Shown here piece after piece: positions 15,878 through 24,502 of a DNA stretch of 36,678 bases. Location: the NCBI RefSeq assembly GCF_003732275.1, contig NZ_MOBM01000014.1, positions 1 to 36,678 on the forward strand, given 5' to 3'. Position 1 is the stretch's first letter, and the number at the start of each line of letters is the position of its first letter. Origin of the DNA: Pseudomonas frederiksbergensis. Lineage in GTDB: Bacteria; Pseudomonadota; Gammaproteobacteria; Pseudomonadales; Pseudomonadaceae. The notes under the pieces are model-generated. The model worked only from the letters and a program-made list of their open reading frames with translations, did no database searches and had not been told where the DNA came from. The position numbers and the translations under genes are program-made.

Positions 15878-16382
15878 GGCGCGCTTCCTGTTCAAAAAGT
15901 TCTACAAACCGCTGTTCGGCGCGCTTTTCCCATTTCTCAAGGGCCGTAACCCCCTCACTCGCCCAGTCTTCCACCACCTTTTCCAGCGGCAGACGCTCGC
16001 GCCCCTTGCGCCGCCAGACGAGCAGGTGTTTCGTTTTCATGGGGGAGATAAACGCGTCTTCGTAGGCGCGGTGCCCAACCGAAACGCCGGTCGGCGTCTG
16101 CTTTGGCGTGCCCAGGTAATGCACGCTCAGCGGCCGCAGACCGACCCACAATTTGACCTCTTTGGCCGTGGACTGGCTGAAAATGTCGAACCGGTGGCGA
16201 ATCGGGCTCTGCGCAATGCGCAGCTCTTTGGCAATTTCCCGGGAGCTGTGCGTGCGCAACCACTGAGCCGTCTTGCGAAGTGCTCGAGCGGCGGCCAAGT
16301 CGAGCTTTTTGGCCGCCTGGCTGACCGCCATGTCGACAGCTCCCCAGCCGTCGACCTCAAACTTTAGTTGGAAGCCCGCCAT
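15858..16382 (-). CDS. Minor tail protein Z family (gp10-like tail completion)
   Basis: A 174-residue homologue of the prophage minor tail protein Z family. The opening (AKKLDLAAARALRKTAQWLRTHSSREIAKELRI) is the conserved core; further on HKRAYEDAF-like and LPLEKVVEDWASEGV segments are typical. It works in head-tail joining or tail completion. Start ATG at 16382 overlaps the previous gene by 19 bases and its end overlaps the next start. Confidence 0.8.
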   Translation of the reverse strand: MAGFQLKFEVDGWGAVDMAVSQAAKKLDLAAARALRKTAQWLRTHSSREIAKELRIAQSPIRHRFDIFSQSTAKEVKLWVGLRPLSVHYLGTPKQTPTGVSVGHRAYEDAFISPMKTKHLLVWRRKGRERLPLEKVVEDWASEGVTALEKWEKRAEQRFVELFEQEARHVFQTA

Positions 16383-16744
16383 GTCCCGCGCTCTCCAGGA
16401 GGCGCCGCGCGATCGCCGTAGGGCACCAACGTCAGAACGACACGCAGGCGGCCCAGCGGCTCGACGTCACCGATTGAATATTCCAAACCGTCCGCAATCA
16501 CCTTCGTCGTGCGCCACTGCTCCGGCGCCTCACCGCGAGGCAACTGCAGGTGCCGCTGCTTTGGCGTGGCGCGAGACTGTGCGGCGCTCGGATCGATGCC
16601 AGAGCGGTAGAGCCCGCCCGAGCCGTCCGGCTTACCGAACATGCCGTCGACGTCGCGGGCGTCCCGGCCTGGCTCGATCAGCCGCACCGTGCAGCCGAAC
16701 TCGTCAGGGTCGAAAAACGTCCCAAAATCGTCATCGCCTATCAC
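16364..16744 (-). CDS. Head-tail connector-like protein
   Basis: A 126-residue protein with a start GTG overlapping the upstream stop (GTGA). The pattern FGTFFDPDEFGCTVRLIEPG near the N-terminus is seen in small head-tail joining proteins of the lambda FII type (FD.dEfg). The position, after capsid and before gpZ, supports a stopper or adaptor role. Confidence 0.6.
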   Translation of the reverse strand: MIGDDDFGTFFDPDEFGCTVRLIEPGRDARDVDGMFGKPDGSGGLYRSGIDPSAAQSRATPKQRHLQLPRGEAPEQWRTTKVIADGLEYSIGDVEPLGRLRVVLTLVPYGDRAAPPGERGTWRASN

Positions 16745-17169
16745 TTGGCTGGCTTCGCTGCTTTGGCCTTCGCTTCCAGGGCGGTGACTTCAGCGCCGAG
16801 CTCGTCGCGCTTGGCGGTCAACTTATCCACCTCGGCGGTCAGATCCTTTTGCTTATCCGCAAGGCCCTCAAGGTCGACCGACAGCTGAGCCTTGCCCTGC
16901 TCGAGCACGGCGATTTCGTCCTCGAGGTCGCCGCGCTGTCGGGCGAGATCTCGCAGATCCCCGCCGATCAGATCAGCCGTCGCGTGCAGGTTGCGATATT
17001 CGGCGATCTCCTCGTCGGTCGCGTCGCGCGCCGCACCATTGGCAACCATCGTGTTGCGAAGGTCGCGAGAAACATCGAGCACCGTACCCGGCTCGATGAA
17101 CTCAGGCCCTCGAAACGTCCCTCGCAGGGTCACAATCAAAAAACTTGCAGCCAGAACAAGTCCGTTCAT
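16741..17169 (-). CDS. Coiled-coil head-completion protein
   Basis: A 142-residue protein right after the capsid gene. Residues 8-50 form a small domain (LRGTFRGPEFIEPGTVLDVS, MVANGAARDATDEE) like short proteins found downstream of capsid genes. From about residue 60 onward it is a long regular coiled coil (DLRDLARQRGDLEDEIAVLE and onward) ending in a lysine/alanine tail. ATG at 17169 follows GAGG; the longer reading would start at a TTG. Role unknown; perhaps head completion or decoration. Confidence 0.6.
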   Translation of the reverse strand: MNGLVLAASFLIVTLRGTFRGPEFIEPGTVLDVSRDLRNTMVANGAARDATDEEIAEYRNLHATADLIGGDLRDLARQRGDLEDEIAVLEQGKAQLSVDLEGLADKQKDLTAEVDKLTAKRDELGAEVTALEAKAKAAKPAK

Positions 17170-17195
17170 AGCCTCACACCTCAATTAACACGCAT

Positions 17196-17216
17196 AAAAA
17201 AAGGGGCCGAAGCCCC
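17196..17216 (-). terminator. Terminator after the capsid gene
   Basis: On the minus strand GGGGC-TTCG-GCCCC (17203-17216) is followed by TTTTTTT (17196-17202). It follows the major capsid gene, where partial termination sets the capsid to downstream ratio. Confidence 0.85.
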
Positions 17217-17242
17217 CACCAACTGCCCGCTAAGGTTTTCTT

Positions 17243-19165
17243 TTAGCCGGCCGGCGCCGCTTTACGCAGGCAGCTGAACGACTCCAGACGACGCGCGGCG
17301 GTGTCGACGTCCTGGAAAATGCGCATGATTACGCCATCGCTACCGGCCTTCTTGGCGGTGTCGATGTTGATGTCGAGCACGCCCCACATTGCGGTAATGA
17401 CTTGCGACCAGTCACCGAACAACCAGGCATCAGACGGCATTTGATTCGTTGCAAAGGAGCGATAGCCGTTGACGGTGTTGTCTTGCCACAGGCGCTCGCC
17501 GGTATTGGCGAATACCTGAGTTTTCTTCGCCTTGCCGCGCTGCGTCGGACTGGTCAGGTAGGCCATGCCGGATTCATCGGCGTTCGCCTCGGCGATCGCC
17601 GTTTCCATATCGACGATATGATCCCATTCGGCGCGATCGGTGTAGGTTGCACCCTGCAGGCCTGGCTGATTCAACAGGCCCAGCGGCATGTTGTTCAAAC
17701 CGGTGCCGCGCAGCTGTGCGTAGTCGATCGCAACCGCGATGCCTTCGATCATGTCCTGGCGCATCAGATTTTCGACCGACAGGCTCGACTGCTTGCGCAG
17801 GCGACGGGTCACGCCGATGGCGCCCGCGATCGTCTTCGGCGACAGGCCGAGGGTCGAGAAATCGAAGTCGGAGTCTTCCGGCTCGTTGTCTTCGTCCAGC
17901 CAGTAGAAATTGGTCCCGCTGGTTTTTCGCGGAATCGCCAGGTCGCCCTGCAGGCCACTCAGAACGCGAGCGCCCAGCCGGCCGATCATGGCCTTGTTGC
18001 GCAAGGTGTCGACGAATTGATCGATGCGCAGATCGGTTTCGACCAGCACGCCGCCCTTACCTGGCGTTTTCTTTTCCAGCTGACGCTGGAACAGCGATTC
18101 GTGCGGAACGAACAGGCCGCGAGCATCCTTTTTCGACGCATCGGCGATCGCCAACGAGATCGAGCGCTCGAAACCGGCCTCCTTCCAGTTGCCGGTAGCC
18201 ATCGCGTTGATGGCGCGCATCAGCGAGTAGGTTTGCATTTCCTCGGGCTTTACACCGAGCTTGCCCATGTCCTGGCCTGGCTGCTTGAAGTTCGGCAGGT
18301 CGCGCGCCTGGTCGTCGGCGCCGTGCTGGCTCAGCGGCTGAGGCGCCATGCGAGCCAGAATCATGCTCTGCGTTTGGGTAACGGTATAACCGGCATTTAC
18401 AGCCTGTTCAGCCAGAGCGCGCTGGTTGTGGGTGTTGCCCAGCGCCATGATATCGGCAACACGCTTGCGCTCAGCGCCGAGCGGATCGCGCGGCTCAGCC
18501 GGCAGGCTGCGTTGTTGATCTTTGGTGCCGTCGTTGAGGTCGGCGCCAGTTTCTTCAATTACAGGATCCATGCTTTTACCTTTGATTGTGATCAGGGTCT
18601 TTTCGGGAAGGGAACGGCCGACGCCGACGGTTGGGTCTGCCGGTACGGAAACGCTGGAAACTTCGTAGGGCTCCCAGCTGATGATTCGGTAGCGCTCCTC
18701 GCCGTTTGGCCCGTATTCCGGAACCATCAAATGAGCGAGGTAGCTCAGCGAAACGTTGACGCGGATCTCGTCCAGGACGTCTTGCCAGATCAGCTCGGCC
18801 GCCGGGTTGCGAGAGAAACGAACGCGAGCGCGCAACCGGCGGTCAGGCCCAAGCCAGCACGCCTCGACGACGCCGATCTGCAGGCCACGGTCGTGGTTAT
18901 CCAGCAGGGGCGCGCGCTTCATTCGGGTTAAGTTGATGGACTCAGGCGAGTGATCCAGAACCTCGACCCCGAACTCCCGTTGCACGGGAAACTCACTCGA
19001 GATCGCGGCCTCGACCGTCCGCCTTTCTTTGTCGATCGTTGTCGAATCGATCTCTAACGAACGACTTAGCGGCGCGCTGGCCAGGGTTCGGCTTTGGTGT
19101 AGAAAGGCCGTCGACGTCTCAATCTTCGGCAAGGAGTTGGGCGTCAAGGATGGCTTTTGCGACAT
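17243..19165 (-). CDS. Fused prohead protease and major capsid protein
   Basis: A 640-residue fusion. Residues about 35-190 are an S78-type (HK97-like) prohead protease: likely triad His91 in LLDNHD, Ser139 in VNVSLSY, Glu168 in SWEPYEVSSVSVPADP. A polar linker (about 195-320) would act as scaffold. The C-terminal half is an HK97-fold major capsid protein (VPHESLFQRQ, TDLRIDQFVDTLRNKAMIGRLG, PRKTSGTNFYWLDEDNE, QDMIEGIAVAIDYAQLRGTG, MRIFQDVDTAARRLESFS). The protease presumably cuts itself and the linker away during maturation. ATG at 19165 has GGAG upstream and overlaps the portal end by 47 bases; the longer frame to 19264 lies within portal. Separate genes are commoner, but fusions are known in related phages. 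Confidence 0.9.
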   Translation of the reverse strand: MSQKPSLTPNSLPKIETSTAFLHQSRTLASAPLSRSLEIDSTTIDKERRTVEAAISSEFPVQREFGVEVLDHSPESINLTRMKRAPLLDNHDRGLQIGVVEACWLGPDRRLRARVRFSRNPAAELIWQDVLDEIRVNVSLSYLAHLMVPEYGPNGEERYRIISWEPYEVSSVSVPADPTVGVGRSLPEKTLITIKGKSMDPVIEETGADLNDGTKDQQRSLPAEPRDPLGAERKRVADIMALGNTHNQRALAEQAVNAGYTVTQTQSMILARMAPQPLSQHGADDQARDLPNFKQPGQDMGKLGVKPEEMQTYSLMRAINAMATGNWKEAGFERSISLAIADASKKDARGLFVPHESLFQRQLEKKTPGKGGVLVETDLRIDQFVDTLRNKAMIGRLGARVLSGLQGDLAIPRKTSGTNFYWLDEDNEPEDSDFDFSTLGLSPKTIAGAIGVTRRLRKQSSLSVENLMRQDMIEGIAVAIDYAQLRGTGLNNMPLGLLNQPGLQGATYTDRAEWDHIVDMETAIAEANADESGMAYLTSPTQRGKAKKTQVFANTGERLWQDNTVNGYRSFATNQMPSDAWLFGDWSQVITAMWGVLDINIDTAKKAGSDGVIMRIFQDVDTAARRLESFSCLRKAAPAG

Positions 19166-20648
19166 TCGGCGGCTCCGGTGGGGTTGGTAATTCAGGAGCC
19201 AGCCCACGGCGCCGAAGCTCGGCCTTTTCCCGTTCGAGCTCGTCCCAATGGTCGTCAGGGTCAATGCCTGCCTGCCGGACGTAGTGCCCGATCGACTTCG
19301 TGAGGTTGGTAATGCTTTCCGTGGCCGCCTTGCTGTCTTTCAGCGGGTCGACCCAATCCCAGCCGCGAGGAATCCAGCACAGTTCCGAATAGATCTCGAA
19401 GTTGCGGGGCGGCAGCGGGATAGCGCCGGTCAGCAGCGACATGGATAACCAGGCGTCGCCGACCGCCTCGAGGAGCGAGCTGATAACGAATTGCTGCGTC
19501 GACTTGTAAAAATCGCGCTCGTCGAGCTCGCCACTGCGCAGGCTCGAGAAACTGACGCCCTCGAGGTCGTGCGCAAGGCGGTTGTAGCTGGGGCCGAAGC
19601 CAGCAGCGACGCCGCGCAGACCTTGCTTCGTGAAGGGCGCGAACTGCGTCGGTGACGAGCTCGGCAGCGGCTTGTATTTCAGGCCGTAGGGAATCAGCTT
19701 GTTGGTGCCGGCTTCGAGGTGCTCCTCGACGTCGACGTCGTCGTCTGGATCGTTCGGCGGCTCCAGCCATTCGGCGTCCTGCTCGTAAACGCCCGTGACC
19801 TTCGCCTGCATTTCCGATTTGACCAGCTCCGCGTTGCGGTACTCGTCCAGGTGATGCAGCTCAGCGGCGGCGGCATGCGTCCAGGTGAAGCCCCGCGACT
19901 GATGCGCCCGCCATGGCTCGAAAGTGTGCAGGAGCTCTGTTGCCGGCACGCGCTCATAACGCTCCTCGGCACGCTGGTATACGTCGCCAGGGTGATTCCG
20001 GAGCAGCCAATAAGCGACAGGCCGCTCCCAGCTATCGCGCTCGACGCCCATCCGGATCAAGTTGCCGTTATCCAGCTCCTGGTTAAGATCGAGATCGAGG
20101 CGATCGATCTCGAGGATCTGCAGCGCAAACCCCCAACGGTTCGGCCAGTTGCGGATCAGCCGCACCATGACCTCACCGTCACGCGCCAGGCTCTCAAGCC
20201 ACAGGTTCATAAACGTCGTGAAGCTGTATTGACCCGTGACGTCGCAGTTACCACGCCGGCAGAACTTGCGCCATTCGCGCTCGATCATCCGACGCGCCTT
20301 GCGGTTCGGCTCACCGTTGGCCATCACAGCCTTGGATTGCAGCGCAATACCAAAAGGCCCGACTACGTTCTGCTTGAGCAGCCGGTAAAAGCGCTTTGCA
20401 TACGGGCTATTGATCGACTGCTCGCGAGCCCGAGCTCTCAGCGTATGGTGATCGCGGTAGATCTCCTGGTTAGCGTCCGCGTTGGTGCTGCGCATGTCCC
20501 AGCTCTGCGTCAGGCGCCCACGCTTGGCCGCCGAGAAACTGCGACTACGCTGCTTGCCGAGCCCTAAATCTGGTTCAACCCGCGCAGCCGCCACAGGAGC
20601 AGGCTTGCCCCCGGCCAATGCCGAGGCCATTCGCTTAAAAAGACTCAT
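19119..20648 (-). CDS. Portal protein, lambda GpB family
   Basis: A 509-residue lambda-type portal that forms the dodecameric DNA gate of the head. Hallmarks in order: RRSFSAAKRGRLTQSW-like start, LRARAREQSINSPYAKRF, GPFGIALQSK, WLESLARDGEVMVRLIRN, LQILEIDRLDLDLN, PVAYWLLRNHPGD, LLHTFEPWRAHQSRGFTW and FGPSYNRLAHDLEGVSFSS. Length fits the family. Its 3' end overlaps the capsid fusion gene. Confidence 0.95.
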   Translation of the reverse strand: MSLFKRMASALAGGKPAPVAAARVEPDLGLGKQRSRSFSAAKRGRLTQSWDMRSTNADANQEIYRDHHTLRARAREQSINSPYAKRFYRLLKQNVVGPFGIALQSKAVMANGEPNRKARRMIEREWRKFCRRGNCDVTGQYSFTTFMNLWLESLARDGEVMVRLIRNWPNRWGFALQILEIDRLDLDLNQELDNGNLIRMGVERDSWERPVAYWLLRNHPGDVYQRAEERYERVPATELLHTFEPWRAHQSRGFTWTHAAAAELHHLDEYRNAELVKSEMQAKVTGVYEQDAEWLEPPNDPDDDVDVEEHLEAGTNKLIPYGLKYKPLPSSSPTQFAPFTKQGLRGVAAGFGPSYNRLAHDLEGVSFSSLRSGELDERDFYKSTQQFVISSLLEAVGDAWLSMSLLTGAIPLPPRNFEIYSELCWIPRGWDWVDPLKDSKAATESITNLTKSIGHYVRQAGIDPDDHWDELEREKAELRRRGLAPELPTPPEPPNVAKAILDAQLLAED

Positions 20649-20651
20649 GGA

Positions 20652-21164
20652 TCAGACCCCTACGCGCAGATGACGCACCAGGCCCGAACCTTTCCGGCGT
20701 AGCTGTGCCAGCTCGCGCTGGTACTGCAGCCGCAGTTCACGCAAACGCTCGACCGGAATTCTGGTGAGCTGCTGACCGTCGATTTCGTAACTTTGTTGAT
20801 CCTTCGGGATACGCTTTTCGAGCGCTAACTCGATCAGCGCGATCATGCGGGTCGCGTGCGATCGCATATCTGCAGGGCCGGCGGTTTGCCAGTTGGGCTC
20901 GACTTGTATCAAGCCGCTGGCCACCGTGATCCGCTGATCCCCCTTGATGGCCATGGCAACCCAGCGATAAAGCCCAGGCACCCATTCGGCCGTCTCCGAC
21001 GTGCTCAGCTCGACCAGGTAAGGGGCTGCAGCTGCAGCCTCGAACGAGTAGCTGGCCGGCCCATTCAATGCGTAATGCAGCGCCCAGCCGCTGGCGGCCG
21101 GAAACGCAGGCACGTCACGCGACCAGGCGATCGAATCGCCCGCGTGTAGGTTTGCGGGTTCCAT
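20652..21164 (-). CDS. GpW-position head protein with Ig-like front half
   Basis: A 170-residue protein in the place of lambda gpW, between terminase and portal. Residues 1-95 look like a beta-sandwich (WALHYALNGPASYSFEAAAAA, GLYRWVAMAIKGDQRITVASG); residues 100-170 are helical and charged with ERLRELRLQYQRELAQLRRK, which resembles the C-terminal end of gpW-type joining proteins. A role in head completion is inferred from order. Confidence 0.6.
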   Translation of the reverse strand: MEPANLHAGDSIAWSRDVPAFPAASGWALHYALNGPASYSFEAAAAAPYLVELSTSETAEWVPGLYRWVAMAIKGDQRITVASGLIQVEPNWQTAGPADMRSHATRMIALIELALEKRIPKDQQSYEIDGQQLTRIPVERLRELRLQYQRELAQLRRKGSGLVRHLRVGV

Positions 21165-21199
21165 TGGGTATCTCGCAGAAATGGCGGGCGCCTGGCGCC

Positions 21200-23359
21200 C
21201 TACCGGGTTGCTTTCTTGACCCTGAATCGAGGCCGCTTTTTGCGCGGCTCCTCTCCAGGTGCGACAGGCTCAGCGGGAGGCGCTGATCGAGGGGAGCGTG
21301 CTCGAGCTTGAGCAGGCGCAGTTTCCGGCTCCAGATCTTCGACCTGGTCATCCGGATCAACTTCCTCGACCTGGTCATCCGCTGGCGTCGCCATCGGCCC
21401 AGCATTTACGGCGTCGAATAGCTGAACTCGGGTCAGAGCGCCTGTCTTTCTGCGCTGCAACTTGTCCCGCAGGGCCATGATGTATTGCATTGCCTCGCAG
21501 TCCAGGGCGTGGTTTTCGCCTACTTTGACGAACGTCCCCTGAGCCTCGCGCCACTCCTCGCCCACTACCTCTTTGCAGTAGCCCTCGGTTACTTGCTGGT
21601 GCAGCAGCCACCAGCCCGTGCGGGTGTCCTCGCGGTTGAAGCGGCCGTGTACCCAGCGTTTGGCGAACGGCGAATCGAAAGCCCATCGAGCGTCGCCTCG
21701 CTTGCGCGTCTTGCCCTTGGCGTCGACTTCTACGATCTCTTTCCGAAACGGCTTGTCGAGACGATCGCGGCCACGCAGGGCAATCACTCTGTTTTTGTTG
21801 CCGTCGTTGATGAACCGATAGACCTGGTCATCGCGATAACCGATGTCGATCCCGGTCATGTTGATCGGATGGCCGTCGTACTCGGTGTCGATCAGATCGC
21901 CGAGCTGATCCCATACGCCGTCCTGGTCGGTATCGCCCCACAGTTCGCCATGCTCGAGGAGCATCGAGCCCATGCCGGCGAACCAGGCACGAACGACGTA
22001 AACAAGGCGCCGCTTTTGAACGTCGACCGTGCAATAGATTTTCAGCGGCTCGAGCAGCAGCTCGCCCGCCTTGTAACCCCAGCACATGGCCCTGACCTGA
22101 TCCCACGTCGGCACGTCGCCGGCCTGCGCGTAGCACTCGCCAAAACCGGTGTTGTAAACGGCCAGCAGATCCGCAGGGTCGCCCGACAACTGCGCCGCCA
22201 ATAGATCCTTGGCCAGGGCACCGTATGTCTTTTTCGAGGAGAACGAGCACAGGCCCGAGGCGGCGTATGTGAAGTGAGTCGAGCCCGCAGTATCCGCAAC
22301 GCCTGTCACCTCACCGTCGCGGCTGATCGATTGACCAGGAGCAACAGCACGACCGCGCTCGTTCATCCAGGGGCGCCACTTGCTTTCGATCTGGCAACCA
22401 CTGGCGCCACAAGTGAGGCGAGCGCCCCGCTGCGCCTCGTCAGGAGTACATTCGTTCTCCGCGCCTTTACCTGGCCACCAGAGCAGCCCCGACCAGGGGA
22501 TAAAGTATTCGCCGCACTCAGGGCACGGCACCGCCCATTCGTGGCGCGTGCCTGACTGCCAGAGCTTCCAGACCGCCGAACCGAGCGACTTAACCGAGGC
22601 TACAGCCCAATGCTCGAGCCCTGATTTTTCGTGCCGGCGCTTGGTCACCCGGCCGTGCGTTGGCGTGGCCGTGTAACCAATTTTCGACCCGTCGTAGGCA
22701 TCCCCCCGGCGCTCGACCAAGCTCACCGTGGAGCCCTCACCCGTGTTGACGATCCGATCGACCTCGTCGACCAGGATCAAGCCCGCCGAGTCAGCCGACA
22801 GACCAGAAGGCGAGCCGGCCCAAACGAAACGCAGCTTCACCCCTGCAAACCACTTCACGAACGTCGTCGATTTCTGCACGTTCATTTTTGCCAGGAGCGA
22901 CTCACACTCGGCGAACATGTCGTCGAACTTCGGCACTACGGCGTCTTTGAGCAGCGGCGCGGTCGGCGCGACGTACATGATCGGCGTCGGATCTTCGTCC
23001 AGTCGGTGGCCGATAACGTTTTCCATCGTGACCGACTTGCCCATCTGCGTTGCCGTGATGAATGTCACCCGATCAAAGCAAGGCTGAGCGAAGGCCCACG
23101 AAACGGGGCACATGTAGGGGTTTACGTCAGGATTGAACGGCCCGGGCCGAGGCGAGCTCGGCGGCATGATTCGCTTGTCGCGAGCCCATTCGTCAGACGT
23201 CCTCGGCGGCGGCGCCTTCACCAGCTTCGCGGCGTAATGAATCGATGCGATCAACGTCCGAAGCGAGCTCACGTGATCGATGTTCGAGGCGGTCGGCAGT
23301 AGCTGCTCGGACTCGCCTCGCTTCTTCAAATAGTCGAGCTCGGATAAGTGCAGGGTCAT
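21200..23359 (-). CDS. Terminase large subunit, lambda GpA family
   Basis: A 719-residue packaging motor and nuclease. PPPRTSDEWARDKRIMPP leads into the ATPase: Walker A-like TATQMGKS at about 102-109 (the family has a Q-x-GKS form) and Walker B LILVDEVD at about 194-201. The nuclease half contains MTGIDIGYRDDQVYRFI. Metal-binding cysteine pairs CPECGEYF and CGASGCQIES are also typical of GpA. The C-terminal 40 residues are acidic then strongly basic. Start is uncertain: 23359 overlaps terS by 167 bases, and no candidate start has a clear ribosome site; a shorter form near residue 30 is possible. Confidence 0.93.
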   Translation of the reverse strand: MTLHLSELDYLKKRGESEQLLPTASNIDHVSSLRTLIASIHYAAKLVKAPPPRTSDEWARDKRIMPPSSPRPGPFNPDVNPYMCPVSWAFAQPCFDRVTFITATQMGKSVTMENVIGHRLDEDPTPIMYVAPTAPLLKDAVVPKFDDMFAECESLLAKMNVQKSTTFVKWFAGVKLRFVWAGSPSGLSADSAGLILVDEVDRIVNTGEGSTVSLVERRGDAYDGSKIGYTATPTHGRVTKRRHEKSGLEHWAVASVKSLGSAVWKLWQSGTRHEWAVPCPECGEYFIPWSGLLWWPGKGAENECTPDEAQRGARLTCGASGCQIESKWRPWMNERGRAVAPGQSISRDGEVTGVADTAGSTHFTYAASGLCSFSSKKTYGALAKDLLAAQLSGDPADLLAVYNTGFGECYAQAGDVPTWDQVRAMCWGYKAGELLLEPLKIYCTVDVQKRRLVYVVRAWFAGMGSMLLEHGELWGDTDQDGVWDQLGDLIDTEYDGHPINMTGIDIGYRDDQVYRFINDGNKNRVIALRGRDRLDKPFRKEIVEVDAKGKTRKRGDARWAFDSPFAKRWVHGRFNREDTRTGWWLLHQQVTEGYCKEVVGEEWREAQGTFVKVGENHALDCEAMQYIMALRDKLQRRKTGALTRVQLFDAVNAGPMATPADDQVEEVDPDDQVEDLEPETAPAQARARSPRSAPPAEPVAPGEEPRKKRPRFRVKKATR

Positions 23360-23765
23360 CGATAAGCGCCAGATCAGCAGCACAACGGCTCGGCAGCGCA
23401 TCGAGTTGCGTTGCGTACACGGCCGCGATGCTGGTGTTTAGAGAGACGAACGTTTCGTTGGGGATCAGTCGGCCGCGCACCTGGTCAATTTCAAGCTGCA
23501 GCTTTTCGCGCCTGGCGCGCTTGAGTAGCCGATCCTCAGTTGACGCGGAACTGAGCCCCTCCTCGTCGTCGCCGTCGTCGCCCATTTCTCGGCGAACTTC
23601 CTGCAGGATCAGCCACTCGATCGCGGCCTGGCTGTCGATCTCAACGGCAACCCCACGGCCGCCGCCACCTTTGACGGGCAATCCCTGCTCGATCAGCTTT
23701 GTGATCCACCGCTCTGACTTCCCCAGGAGATCAGCCAGCTGTTTTTTACTGATGATCTGACCCAT
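23193..23765 (-). CDS. Terminase small subunit, Nu1 family
   Basis: A 190-residue Nu1-like subunit that recognises the packaging site. The N-terminal winged helix-turn-helix reads ISKKQLADLLGKSERWITKLIEQGLPV, then a basic glycine loop (KGGGGRGVAVEID) as wing, then an acidic hinge (GDDGDDEEG) and a long helical part (TEDRLLKRARREKLQLEIDQVRGRLI) for assembly with the large subunit. It is the first gene of the late block. No convincing SD precedes the ATG at 23765, and the shared motif B lies directly upstream. Confidence 0.92.
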   Translation of the reverse strand: MGQIISKKQLADLLGKSERWITKLIEQGLPVKGGGGRGVAVEIDSQAAIEWLILQEVRREMGDDGDDEEGLSSASTEDRLLKRARREKLQLEIDQVRGRLIPNETFVSLNTSIAAVYATQLDALPSRCAADLALIDDPALIRARLFEEARRVRAATADRLEHRSRELASDVDRIDSLRREAGEGAAAEDV

Positions 23766-24008
23766 GGGAGAAAGGACTCAAAAGGGCAAAAGTGAAAATG
23801 TACAAAGGTACAAAAGTCCTTTCTGACTTTTGTCCTTTGGCCACTCGCGGAAGTAGGTCGAGGCCCCGTCGCACCTGGCCGAGCGGTCAGGCTGGCGATG
23901 CAGGCAGGGGGGCCTCAAGTTCGGAAGTAAGGACTGAACTTTCAAAAAGCGACACGCGCGAAGGCCGCGAGTTAGTCACCCGTGAAGGGGGAGGGGTCGG
24001 GGGAGTAC
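23766..24008. other. Non-coding region before terS; likely cos
   Basis: 243 bases without a credible gene, lying between the Gp49-like gene and terS, exactly where lambda-like and N15-like phages have cos. It holds motif B (23771-23840), a hairpin AAGTTC/GAACTT (23917-23922 with 23936-23941), and a purine-rich stretch (23982-24006) of G runs. I cannot point to the nick positions. The late promoter should also be here. Confidence 0.5.
23771..23840 (-). promoter_or_regulatory. Shared operator-like motif, site B (terS promoter)
   Basis: Contains GCAAAAGTGAAAATG (23786-23800) directly followed by ACAAAGGTACAAA (23802-23814), then two more copies of a looser ACTTTTGTCC-like element on the other strand (to 23840). 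Both words recur exactly at 26003-26041 and the second at 297-307. It lies within 75 bases upstream of terS. Confidence 0.65.
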
Positions 24009-24488
24009 CTAAACCTTTTCGGCTGCACCATTATGGTGCGCGCGGCCGGCCGCGGGCACCATCAGCTCAGCGCAGAAGCCGCTCGCAACATCACCGACGA
24101 ACGATTGATCGCCGCCCAAACCTTCGTTGACGTAAGCGCCAAGACCGGCGAGCAAGCCGGACTTGCAGGCTTGCTGAAGGTTCTTGCTGAGGCGATAACC
24201 CTCGAGCTTCCACAGCTCATCCGCTGCCAGCGTCTTGGCCTTCGAGATCGCCGCGTCGCGACCCAGCTTTTCGTGGAAGTTCGCCGGACTGACGCAAGAC
24301 GACGTGCCCAGCGCGACGACGAATCCCGCCGCATCGATCGCGGCCGCGACTGTAGTTGTCGTGCCTGGAATGACGTAAGTGTGAAAGCTGAGGCTGCGCG
24401 TCAGTGCCTCGATCTGTGCGAGAGTTACACGGGGAGCTGTCAGGCCTAAAGCCGTGATTTGCTGCTCGAGCGCTTGATCGCCACTCAT
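24009..24488 (-). CDS. Gp49/Sf6 gp66-like phage protein
   Basis: A 159-residue member of the family named for N4 gp49 and Sf6 gp66, function unknown. The conserved core is visible: APRVTLAQIEALTRSLSFHTY, then VIPGTTTTVAAAI, GFVVALGTSSCVSPANF, and ISKAKTLAADELWKLEGYRL. GGAGTATTCCCT precedes the ATG. It lies between the spanins and the probable cos, likely expressed with the lysis genes. Its last codons contain a perfect hairpin GCACCA-TTA-TGGTGC (24025-24039). Confidence 0.8.
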   Translation of the reverse strand: MSGDQALEQQITALGLTAPRVTLAQIEALTRSLSFHTYVIPGTTTTVAAAIDAAGFVVALGTSSCVSPANFHEKLGRDAAISKAKTLAADELWKLEGYRLSKNLQQACKSGLLAGLGAYVNEGLGGDQSFVGDVASGFCAELMVPAAGRAHHNGAAEKV

Positions 24489-24502
24489 AGGGAATACTCC
24501 TG

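Noticed and set aside
17402..18931. 509-codon open frame on the plus strand
   Set aside because: Shadow of the protease-capsid gene; no ribosome site and no protein-like pattern.
23871..23950. tRNA-like string CTGGCCGAGCGGTCAGGC with GTCGC and GCGAC ends
   Set aside because: The D-arm-like part fits, but no anticodon arm with a 7-base loop and no T-arm with TTCGA can be formed, so I do not call a tRNA.
23792..24130. 112-codon frame on the plus strand before terS
   Set aside because: Its second half is the shadow of the Gp49-like gene and its first half is regulatory repeats; composition is Arg/Ser-rich as in shadow frames.
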